Source of the DNA: Planctomycetota bacterium
GTDB taxonomy: Bacteria > Planctomycetota > Planctomycetia > Planctomycetales > Planctomycetaceae
Reading direction: 5' to 3'
DNA: 5,169 nucleotides
Assembly: GCA_003669575.1 (NCBI GenBank)
Contig: QWOR01000264.1
Span: forward strand, 1-5,169
Shown here piece by piece: positions 1-5,169 of this stretch (positions within the stretch are counted from its first letter, which is position 1; the number at the start of each line of letters is the position of its first letter). The notes beneath the pieces are model-generated. The model ran no database searches. It saw only the letters and a list, made by a program, of their open reading frames with translations, and had not been told where the DNA came from. A program made the position numbers and the translations under genes.

Positions 1-1032
1 CCGCGGACTTTCCCGGCAAACGCGCGGCGACGAACCGACTTCCCGTCCATTGGCTCAATGTTCTCCCACCTCGGGGAGAAGACGGCACTTCCCGCCAGCT
101 TCGCGATCCCGCGACCTGTCGCCCATGACGGAGTGCGGTACTCCGGCACTCATGCCGGGTTCCTCGGCTCGAAGCACGATCCCGTTGAACTGGGACAAGT
201 CTACAATCACGTCGAGGTCGGCCCGCGTGTGAACGCAGCTGCATCGGTGATTCCACTTGATCTGCCTCAGGACGTGACGATGGCCCGCCTGCAGGCCCGG
301 CGCGGCTTACGTGATCTGCTCGAAACCGAAGACCGCACCGTGCAGAAGACGGGCGGAATTCAGGCTCACGAAAGTGTCTATGACGACGCCTACCGCCTGA
401 TTCACTCCACAGCTGTGAAAGATGCATTGAATCTCGATCTGGAGTCTCCCGCGATCCGCGATCGATATGGTCGCAACGAGTATGGGGAAAGCTTCCTCAC
501 CTCCCGGCGGCTGATCGAGGCTGGGATTCGACTGGTGACCGTGAACTGGATGTTCATCACCCCCGCTGCCAAGGTTTATAACGTGTGGGATGCCCACGGC
601 GGGCTGCTCGATCTGGAGCATGGTCAGACCGGGTATGGAATGCTGAAGGCCAACTACTGCCTCCCTGCCTTCGACCAGGCCTACTCGGCCCTGCTGGAGG
701 ACCTGTCGCTGCGCGGGCTGCTGGATGAGACGCTGGTGTCGTGCGTTGGAGAGTTTGGCCGGACTCCCAAAATTAACGGAGCCAACGGACGTGACCACTG
801 GCCATTCTGCTATTCCGGTGTCCTCGCCGGCGGCGGCGTGAAGGGCGGAACAGTCTACGGAGCCAGCGACAAGCAGGCAGCATACGTCAAGGAAAACCCG
901 GTCACGCCAGGAGACTATCTGGCCACCATTTGCGAGGCGTGCGGCCTTGATCCGGCCCGGGAGATCCACGATCTGGAAGGCCGTCCGTTTAAGATCTGCG
1001 ACGGTGAACCAATCAGGTCGATTCTCGGCTAG
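1..1032 (+). CDS. DUF1501 domain-containing protein, C-terminal part (5' end outside window)
   Basis: The frame is open from base 1 to a TAG at 1030-1032, giving 343 residues with no start in the window. The ATG at 58 lies inside conserved family sequence (RTDFPSIGSMFSHLG), so it is not the true start. DUF1501 proteins have a fold related to the alkaline phosphatase/sulfatase superfamily. Most are exported by Tat and are very numerous in planctomycetes; their reaction is unknown. Visible family marks are the AGFLGSKHDP segment near residues 52-60, the SRRLIEAGIRLVTVNW helix-strand (about 168-183), WDAHGG (196-201), GEFGRTPK (250-257), GRDHWP (263-268), and the GGGVKGG..YGASD stretch. The DAH and GRDH residues are those expected at a metal site. 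Full members run about 450-480 residues, so roughly 100-130 residues, including any Tat signal, are missing to the left. Such genes often follow DUF1549/DUF1553 (PSD1) genes, which cannot be checked here. The C-terminus looks intact. Confidence 0.93.
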   Translation, partial: PRTFPANARRRTDFPSIGSMFSHLGEKTALPASFAIPRPVAHDGVRYSGTHAGFLGSKHDPVELGQVYNHVEVGPRVNAAASVIPLDLPQDVTMARLQARRGLRDLLETEDRTVQKTGGIQAHESVYDDAYRLIHSTAVKDALNLDLESPAIRDRYGRNEYGESFLTSRRLIEAGIRLVTVNWMFITPAAKVYNVWDAHGGLLDLEHGQTGYGMLKANYCLPAFDQAYSALLEDLSLRGLLDETLVSCVGEFGRTPKINGANGRDHWPFCYSGVLAGGGVKGGTVYGASDKQAAYVKENPVTPGDYLATICEACGLDPAREIHDLEGRPFKICDGEPIRSILG

Positions 1033-1071
1033 ATGAGGGACGATCCGCATATTCACCGGGCTGTTGCTTTA

Positions 1072-1107
1072 CCAACCCGAAGCGTGAGCGAGGGCAAGCG
1101 ACGTTGG
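1072..1107. repeat. Planctomycete-type intergenic repeat motif (gcgtgagcgaggg core)
   Basis: The core 'cccgaagcgtgagcgaggg' (from 1076) is flanked by CCAAC (1072-1076) and GTTGG (1103-1107), which are exact reverse complements. They could close a 5-bp stem around a 26-base loop. I recall this core as a frequent intergenic motif in planctomycete genomes; that is memory of the lineage, not a search. Only one copy lies in this window, so its repeat status cannot be shown here. Its role is unknown. Confidence 0.5.
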
Positions 1108-1153
1108 ATATCTCCACTTATTTTGACGTAATGCTGAGTTGCACAAGTCTATC

Positions 1154-1172
1154 GCTGGCTTAAGAAGCCAGC
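1154..1172. repeat. Perfect 8-bp hairpin (possible weak terminator of the DUF1501 gene)
   Basis: GCTGGCTT (1154-1161) and AAGCCAGC (1165-1172) are exact reverse complements around a 3-base AAG loop. The hairpin lies about 120 bases past the DUF1501 stop codon. On the plus strand it is followed by a C-run rather than T residues, so it is not a standard intrinsic terminator. It may instead be part of a composite palindromic element with the next hairpin, which begins three bases later. Confidence 0.55.
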
Positions 1173-1174
1173 CC

Positions 1175-1210
1175 CCCTCCCCTGTCGCCGCTTCGCGGCC
1201 GAGGAGAGGG
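1175..1210. repeat. Long imperfect GC-rich hairpin
   Basis: Three stem blocks nest symmetrically. CCCTC (1175-1179) pairs with GAGGG (1206-1210), CCT (1181-1183) with AGG (1202-1204), and GCCGC (1187-1191) with GCGGC (1195-1199), closed by a TTC loop. One mismatch and a 3-by-2 internal loop separate the blocks. Neither strand carries a T-run after it. Its position in a convergent gap fits a dispersed palindromic (REP-like) element or an RNA 3'-end stabiliser. Other copies would have to be found elsewhere in the genome to call it a repeat family. Confidence 0.55.
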
Positions 1211-1216
1211 AGTGAA

Positions 1217-1258
1217 TGAAAAATGGGTGGGACGACATACGAAGATATCGTCCCACCC
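1217..1258 (-). terminator. Intrinsic terminator of the oxidoreductase/HEAT-repeat unit
   Basis: GGGTGGGACGA (1225-1235) and TCGTCCCACCC (1248-1258) form a perfect 11-bp GC-rich stem, with two further A-T pairs possible inside the 12-base loop. Read on the minus strand, the stem is followed at once by ATTTTTC (1224-1218), the U-tract expected of a rho-independent terminator. It starts 35 bases past the HEAT-repeat stop codon. The plus strand has no T-run after the stem, so it mainly serves the leftward genes. Confidence 0.85.
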
Positions 1259-1293
1259 TGTCTGTAATCACCGAATCGAAGATTCAGGCCCGG

Positions 1294-3462
1294 CTACTTC
1301 TTCGGCTGAGGAATCGGAAAGACCAGCAACGCGTTCTCGGCGAAGGTCAATTCACCGGTCTTGTCATTGATGCGGTACTGGACCTTCAGCTGTTTGGCAG
1401 CGCCAGGGGCCGGGTCGCCGCCGAAACTGGCGCTGTAGGTTGGTTCCGGAAGACTGATCAGCGGCTGTTCGCCCGCCTGTTTTTGCAGGATTGCGGTGAC
1501 ATCCTGACGAGATCCCTCAGCTCCGTATTCGGCTTTGAGAATCTCAACTCTGGACTTACCGAATTTCACCTGGGAGACCAGTTCCTTCACGTCAACGCCT
1601 TTGTTGCCGAGCTTCTGAGCGATTGCCAGAACCGCTTGTTCGGCGTCGGCTTTCAGCTCGGGTATCTGCATCGCAGCGATCGCCTGCTTCAGCATGTCGA
1701 TGGTGGGATAACGCTTCAGGATTTCGAGAACGAGCTTCTTCTCAGCGGGCTGACGAGAGAGATCGAACGCCTTCTGGCACATCTCGGCTCGTTGAGCATC
1801 GGGCAGCACGAACTGCCGGACGATACGGATGTAGCCACGAATGGCTCGAATCTGGTACTGGTTCGTCGGCGACTGGGCCAGATCGAGCAGGACCGGCGCA
1901 GCGTCTTCCGTCATCCATTCTCCCAGGAGGCGGCTGCTGATGTCCTGCAGCTGGGCGTCCTTGCCGCCCGCTGCTGCTGCGACGGTGGCGAGGGCACGCG
2001 TGCCGCCCATCGCACCAAGGATGCTGAGCAGTGAGCCCTTTGTCGCGACGCTCCTGGTGGAGTCGATTGCCTTCGTCAGCTCGGCGGCGCAGGCCTCACG
2101 ATCGGGCATGCGAATGCTGGCGGCCATCAAGGCCTTTTCAGCAACAGCAGCATCTTCGGCGTGCTTCGGCGCCACAACTTGAGAGATCAGGACAGACAGA
2201 TTCTCGAGCTTGACCGTCTCACCAAGTGCATTCAAAGCCGCACTCCGTACACCGGCATCAGAGTGACCGAGAGCCTTTTCGAGTTGAGGAATGGCATCGA
2301 TCCGCCGCCGACCGATCAGATCCAGCAACGCCGGGTAGCTCGGCCCCTCCGCAGTGGCCAGTTGTGCGATCACCTGGGCGTCGATCTCTCGTCCAGGAAT
2401 TTTGGCCAGCGTTTCTTTGGCGGCGGGAGCGAGATCGGCATCGGTCCCGGCTGCCATCGCCAGCAAAGCCGTGAAGCACGATTCATTGCCAATCCGACTG
2501 AGTGCATCGATCGCGGAGAGCCGGACCACCGTTGGTCCTGCTTCGGCAGCCTTTAATACGGCAGCCAGTACCACGGTCGACGGGCGATCAGCCATGGCTT
2601 GTACAATGACGGCAGCCCGCTCGGGACTGGTCGAACCGAGTTCAGTGACCAGAGCCTTGTCGACTTCGCCTCCCGGAAACTCGCGGGCGGTCATCAGCGC
2701 CAGATTGAACATGGCTTTGTCGGAGGAATGGAACTGCTCCAGCAGCAACGGCAGTCCCCCTTCCCCTCGTGCCAGAATTGCTCCCCGCGTCGCTTCGATC
2801 TTCCGCTGCTGAGGGACATCGGCAGCGCGGACCTGATCATAGATCACCGCGGCGGCGTCCGATTTTCCCGAAAGATGCAGCTGTTCGGCACAGAGTACAC
2901 ATCCTTCAGCGACGGCGGACCGAACTTGGGGAGAGGCCCCCGCAAGGGCCTGGGTGAGCGACGCAGTGGCTGGCTCATTGCCGATACGCCCCAGCGCCAC
3001 AGCTGCGGCTGAAGCGACCTCGGCATCCTGATCCTTCAGGCGAGCCGTAAGTGACTCGACCGCGCCAGCATCGCGACGAACACCGATCGAGTTAATCATG
3101 CCGATGGCCAGTCGGCCCTGCAGCGAGTCTGCAGCTGTCCGCAATGCAGCATCAGCTTCGGGCCCAGGAATCGCTTCGAGAGCGATACGAGCCCACGAAG
3201 AGAGCTGGTCGTTCGGCAGAAGCTTGGCCAGTTCGGGGACGGCAGCACTCGTGCCATGAATCGCCAGTTGCTTGCAGGCGATGGCCTTCTCATTCGAGGG
3301 GGCGCTGGAGCTGAGTACCGCGAGTAGTTCAGGCTCCTTGTTCGTGGATGCCGAACTCGCTGCAGCTGCGGGAGCCTCAGCTGCACGAACGACGACAGGA
3401 GACATGGCAGCGAGCGAGAATATTGCGAGCAACGACCGAAGACAAAGACGGTTCATCGACAT
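1294..3462 (-). CDS. Secreted HEAT-repeat protein with C-terminal DUF3395-like domain
   Basis: This encodes 722 residues. I chose the ATG at 3462 because AGGA lies 8 bases upstream (3474-3471) and the product then begins with a good signal peptide: Arg5/Arg9, a hydrophobic core at 11-25, and likely cleavage after VRA (27). An upstream in-frame GTG at 3567 would bury the signal and overlap the preceding gene. There is no lipobox. Residues about 45-630 are alanine- and leucine-rich paired helices with HEAT/PBS-lyase-type turns: ALGRIGNEP (156-164), ALSRIGNES (320-328), RSAALNALGE (406-415) and LLGEW..EDAAPVLLDLA (512-529). Residues about 636-722 form a separate domain with EYGA, DVT, GGDP (681-684), GAAKQLKVQYRI and a terminal NALLVFPIP strand. 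This resembles the DUF3395 (DnaJC11 C-terminal) domain seen on planctomycete proteins; the match is by eye. HEAT solenoids bind other proteins and no catalytic motif is visible, so a scaffold role outside the cytoplasm is inferred. It is probably co-transcribed with the upstream oxidoreductase gene (92-base gap). Confidence 0.9.
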   Translation of the reverse strand: MSMNRLCLRSLLAIFSLAAMSPVVVRAAEAPAAAASSASTNKEPELLAVLSSSAPSNEKAIACKQLAIHGTSAAVPELAKLLPNDQLSSWARIALEAIPGPEADAALRTAADSLQGRLAIGMINSIGVRRDAGAVESLTARLKDQDAEVASAAAVALGRIGNEPATASLTQALAGASPQVRSAVAEGCVLCAEQLHLSGKSDAAAVIYDQVRAADVPQQRKIEATRGAILARGEGGLPLLLEQFHSSDKAMFNLALMTAREFPGGEVDKALVTELGSTSPERAAVIVQAMADRPSTVVLAAVLKAAEAGPTVVRLSAIDALSRIGNESCFTALLAMAAGTDADLAPAAKETLAKIPGREIDAQVIAQLATAEGPSYPALLDLIGRRRIDAIPQLEKALGHSDAGVRSAALNALGETVKLENLSVLISQVVAPKHAEDAAVAEKALMAASIRMPDREACAAELTKAIDSTRSVATKGSLLSILGAMGGTRALATVAAAAGGKDAQLQDISSRLLGEWMTEDAAPVLLDLAQSPTNQYQIRAIRGYIRIVRQFVLPDAQRAEMCQKAFDLSRQPAEKKLVLEILKRYPTIDMLKQAIAAMQIPELKADAEQAVLAIAQKLGNKGVDVKELVSQVKFGKSRVEILKAEYGAEGSRQDVTAILQKQAGEQPLISLPEPTYSASFGGDPAPGAAKQLKVQYRINDKTGELTFAENALLVFPIPQPKK

Positions 3463-3474
3463 GGAAGTAATCCT
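3463..3474 (-). promoter_or_regulatory. Ribosome-binding site that decides the HEAT-repeat gene start
   Basis: AGGA on the minus strand (3474-3471) lies 8 bases before the ATG at 3462. The second in-frame ATG two codons on (3456) would be 14 bases away, so 3462 is preferred. Confidence 0.6.
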
Positions 3475-3554
3475 GAATTCGACTGGACGATGTTTCAGTG
3501 GCCCCCGTCGGGCACGCTGGGGAGACTCAACCTGCGGAGTGTTCGAAACGGCGA

Positions 3555-4841
3555 CTACAGCCGCCACGGTTCTCGCAGAGCCTCCGAACGCAGGCGGTTA
3601 GCCTCCACATCATCGATGAATTCATTCTTCGTATTGTCGTATCTCACAGTCCGTCCAAGGTGTAGAGCGACGTTGGCGGCGTGGCAAACGATGTGCGCAT
3701 TGCACGCGGCATCGGCATTCCCCTTCGGCTTTCCTCGCGTCTTCACGCAGTCGAGGAAGTCACGGACATGGAACGTCGCGGGATAGCCGCCGATCTCTTC
3801 GACCTTGCGACCGGCGAGCAGTTCGGGTGAGCTGAGGACCAGCTTGCCGCTGTCGCCTGCTTCGACCCAGCCGGTCTCACCTTCGAAACGAACGGGGCAC
3901 GATCCGAGCGGAATCCAGTCCTTCTCGCGGAAGATCAGCTCACACCCGTTCTCATAGCGGGCAACGAGGTAGCCGTCCTGCGGGGCGTTGTATTCCACAG
4001 GGGGAGCGCAGTCGCCGACCGCCCACTGGCACAAGTCGACGCAGTGAGATCCCCACTCCAGCACACCGCCGCCGACCAGTCCGCCACCTTTCTCGAAGTT
4101 AAATCCATCGAGCAGCTTCGCGTTAAACGGACGCCAGGCAGCCGGTCCGAGATAGAGGTCCCAGTCGACAATCGACTTGTCGGGCTCGGTCTCGGGAACG
4201 AGCCAGCCACTCATCATCGCCTGCATTCCGGCAGGATGTGCGAAGACCTTCTTGAGCTTGCCAAGCTTCCCGGTCCGGGCCAGTTCACAAGCGAACGCAT
4301 AGTGCGGCAGATTGCGGCGCTGGGTGCCTGCCTGGAAGACACGCCCCGTGCGGCGCATGGTTTCCGCCAGGATCAGGCTCTGTGAGATGTTCTTCGTGAC
4401 GGGCTTTTCGCAGTACATATCCTTACCCGCCTTGGCGGCATTCATCGCCATCGTGGCATGCCAGTTGGGCCCTGTCGCAATCAGGACGGCGTCGATGTCC
4501 TTGCGGTCGAGGATTTCGCGGAAGTCACGATAGGTCGCACAGTCCTGGTTCCCGTGATGCTCATCGGCGATCTTCTTGACGGCCACGCGGCGAGCCTCTT
4601 TCACATCACAGACAGCCACGAACTGCACATCCTTCTGCTCCAGAAAGCAGCCCAGGTCGTATGTCCCGCGGTTGCCAATTCCGATCCCACCAACGACCAC
4701 GCGTTCACTGGGTGCGACAGCTCCGTCTTTCCCCAGGGCCGATGCGGGAATGATCGTGGGAGCTGCAATCGCCGCACCCGCGACGGACAGCGACGCCTTG
4801 ATAAACCGTCGGCGGGACACACTCGTTACGTGTTTTGACAT
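3555..4841 (-). CDS. Tat-exported Gfo/Idh/MocA family oxidoreductase
   Basis: This encodes a 428-residue NAD(P)-dependent oxidoreductase of the family that oxidises or epimerises sugars, polyols and related compounds; the substrate here is unknown. Residues 9-15, SRRRFIK, are a textbook twin-arginine motif. A hydrophobic stretch follows (about 17-32), with likely cleavage near ASA/LGKDG (34-40), so the protein should be exported folded with its nucleotide. The Rossmann domain shows GIGIGNRG (52-59) and an acidic residue after strand 2 (VCDV, Asp79). The family lysine is in CEKP (Lys146). The C-terminal alpha/beta domain has WDLYLGPA (227-234) and EWGSHCVDLCQW (262-273), with His266 and Asp269. 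The residue four before His266 is Glu262, where the family usually has Asp. The ATG at 4841 was chosen over a TTG at 4907 because it puts the Tat motif at residue 9 and has GGGGAG five bases upstream. It is first in a likely two-gene unit with the HEAT-repeat gene. Length and ends look complete. Confidence 0.95.
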   Translation of the reverse strand: MSKHVTSVSRRRFIKASLSVAGAAIAAPTIIPASALGKDGAVAPSERVVVGGIGIGNRGTYDLGCFLEQKDVQFVAVCDVKEARRVAVKKIADEHHGNQDCATYRDFREILDRKDIDAVLIATGPNWHATMAMNAAKAGKDMYCEKPVTKNISQSLILAETMRRTGRVFQAGTQRRNLPHYAFACELARTGKLGKLKKVFAHPAGMQAMMSGWLVPETEPDKSIVDWDLYLGPAAWRPFNAKLLDGFNFEKGGGLVGGGVLEWGSHCVDLCQWAVGDCAPPVEYNAPQDGYLVARYENGCELIFREKDWIPLGSCPVRFEGETGWVEAGDSGKLVLSSPELLAGRKVEEIGGYPATFHVRDFLDCVKTRGKPKGNADAACNAHIVCHAANVALHLGRTVRYDNTKNEFIDDVEANRLRSEALREPWRL

Positions 4842-4858
4842 GATTGCTCCCCAGCAAT
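4839..4858 (-). promoter_or_regulatory. Ribosome-binding site displayed in a hairpin loop before the oxidoreductase start
   Basis: On the minus strand ATTGCT (4858-4853), GGGG (4852-4849) and AGCAAT (4848-4843) form a perfect 6-bp stem with a GGGG loop. One C and then the ATG start (4841-4839) follow. The Shine-Dalgarno core GGGGAG therefore lies in the loop and the first two bases of the 3' arm. The structure is read directly from the sequence; an effect on translation is inferred. Confidence 0.55.
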
Positions 4859-4971
4859 TGCAGATGGCGTTTTTGAGACGAGATCGTTGAGAGAGATTCT
4901 TGTTCAATACTTCAAACGAAACGATACCCGTGAGGGAGCGACTTTTCCAGATCGAACTGTTTCAGGGAAGA

Positions 4972-4981
4972 GAGCAATCAT
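4972..4981 (-). promoter_or_regulatory. Candidate anti-ribosome-binding-site element
   Basis: On the minus strand this reads ATGATTGCTC. It is the exact 10-base reverse complement of GAGCAATCAT (4849-4840), which covers the end of the Shine-Dalgarno sequence and the first two bases of the oxidoreductase start codon. It also repeats the 5' arm (ATTGCT) of the local hairpin, so the two pairings exclude each other. It works only if the transcript starts to the right of 4981, which is not known. Confidence 0.3.
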
Positions 4982-5045
4982 TGAGTCAGGCGTGTTTTCG
5001 GCGCGAGAGACTCGGCGGCCATTCAGGACCGTGATCTGAGTCAGG
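4982..5045. repeat. Pair of 9-bp direct repeats TGAGTCAGG
   Basis: TGAGTCAGG occurs at 4982-4990 and again at 5037-5045, 55 bases apart start to start, close to five helical turns. TGAGTCA is nearly palindromic. The repeats lie 140-205 bases before the oxidoreductase start codon and could be paired regulator sites. With only two short copies, chance is a real alternative. Confidence 0.25.
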
Positions 5046-5169
5046 GAGAGTAATAACGTACGTCCCAACCTGCGAAGCATCGTTCTACTTCTCCGAGTGG
5101 AGGCACAGGAGAGAAGATAGTACCGGGACACTGGACCAGGACATCGGGGCTGACACTCGGCCACGTCAG

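Larger units (their letters stand above)
1033..1293. other. Convergent intergenic region rich in inverted repeats
   Basis: This is the 261-base gap between the ends of two converging genes. It holds, left to right, a planctomycete-type repeat motif (1072-1107), two adjacent hairpins (1154-1172 and 1175-1210) and a terminator hairpin facing left (1217-1258). No open frame in it resembles a protein. The plus-strand frame that starts at 1216 runs into the antisense strand of the HEAT-repeat gene and is a shadow. Confidence 0.8.
4842..5169. other. Upstream/leader region of the oxidoreductase gene, no convincing gene
   Basis: This 328-base stretch shows no convincing coding sequence. A minus-strand frame is open from the right edge to a TGA at 4904. 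Its codons are unlike the neighbouring genes (several AGA/AGT/TTA, no GC-rich third positions) and the product has no recognisable motif. A sub-frame from an ATG at 5080 has a vaguely signal-like start but a poorly spaced GGAG. I found no -35/-10 pair good enough to place a promoter, although the transcript must begin here or further right. The region does hold two copies of TGAGTCAGG, an ACGTACGT palindrome (5056-5063), and an inverted copy of the start-codon region (4972-4981). Confidence 0.6.

Noticed and set aside
307..1056. A 249-residue minus-strand open frame opposite the DUF1501 gene
   Set aside because: It lies antisense to clearly conserved DUF1501 sequence and its translation has no recognisable domain; long shadow frames are expected in GC-rich DNA.
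1123..1151. TTGACG as a plus-strand -35 promoter box in the convergent gap
   Set aside because: No acceptable -10 box lies at 16-18 bases, and there is no rightward gene downstream for it to serve.
1216..2034. A 272-residue plus-strand open frame opposite the end of the HEAT-repeat gene
   Set aside because: It starts inside the terminator/hairpin region and runs antisense to the HEAT-repeat coding sequence; its product looks like a reverse-complement artefact.
2880..2900. CVLCAEQLH in the HEAT-repeat protein as a possible cytochrome c haem site
   Set aside because: The motif needs CxxCH; the residue after the second Cys is Ala, so no covalent haem site is present.
3498..3514. A GC-rich partial inverted repeat in the gap between the two minus-strand genes
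   Set aside because: The arms match only in part and no T-run follows on the minus strand, so it does not look like a terminator separating the two genes.
4904..5169. A minus-strand open frame reaching the right edge, with possible starts at 5164 (GTG), 5080 (ATG) and 4981 (ATG)
   Set aside because: Codon choice is unlike the neighbouring genes, no start has a well-placed ribosome-binding site, and no motif is visible. A short leader peptide from 5080 or 4981 cannot be excluded.
1..5169. A CRISPR array, transposon, tRNA/rRNA gene or defence system
   Set aside because: There are no regularly spaced repeats, no transposase or terminal repeats, no RNA-gene signatures and no defence-family domains; the gene content is ordinary for planctomycetes.

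Overview
The window looks like chromosomal DNA from a planctomycete (Planctomycetota). This rests on three protein families that are heavily expanded there: a DUF1501 protein, a Tat-exported Gfo/Idh/MocA oxidoreductase, and a secreted HEAT-repeat protein with a short C-terminal beta-type domain. The intergenic DNA also carries a 'gcgtgagcgaggg'-type motif that I recall as common in planctomycete genomes. This is family-level recognition by eye; no search was run.

Layout. Positions 1-1032 (+) hold the C-terminal ~343 residues of a DUF1501 protein whose start lies outside the window. Positions 1033-1293 are a short convergent intergenic region rich in inverted repeats: a planctomycete-type repeat motif, two back-to-back hairpins, and a clear intrinsic terminator serving the minus-strand genes. 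Positions 1294-3462 (-) encode a 722-residue secreted HEAT-repeat protein. After a 92-base gap, positions 3555-4841 (-) encode a 428-residue Gfo/Idh/MocA oxidoreductase with a textbook Tat signal. Positions 4842-5169 are a 328-base non-coding leader/upstream region.

How the parts work together. The two minus-strand genes probably form one transcription unit, oxidoreductase first and HEAT-repeat protein second, ending at the terminator at 1217-1258. Both products are predicted to leave the cytoplasm: the oxidoreductase folded with its nucleotide through Tat, the HEAT protein probably through Sec. A periplasmic sugar- or polyol-modifying enzyme with a scaffold-like partner is a reasonable inference, but no substrate can be read from the sequence. 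The DUF1501 gene converges on this unit and probably belongs to a separate transcript entering from the left.

The gene content is ordinary for the phylum and I see no CRISPR array, transposon, RNA gene or defence system. The most interesting signal is non-coding. The Shine-Dalgarno G-run of the oxidoreductase gene sits in the loop of a perfect 6-bp hairpin directly before the start codon. A second copy of the hairpin's 5' arm, about 120 bases upstream, could form a competing 10-bp pairing that covers part of the ribosome-binding site and the start codon.
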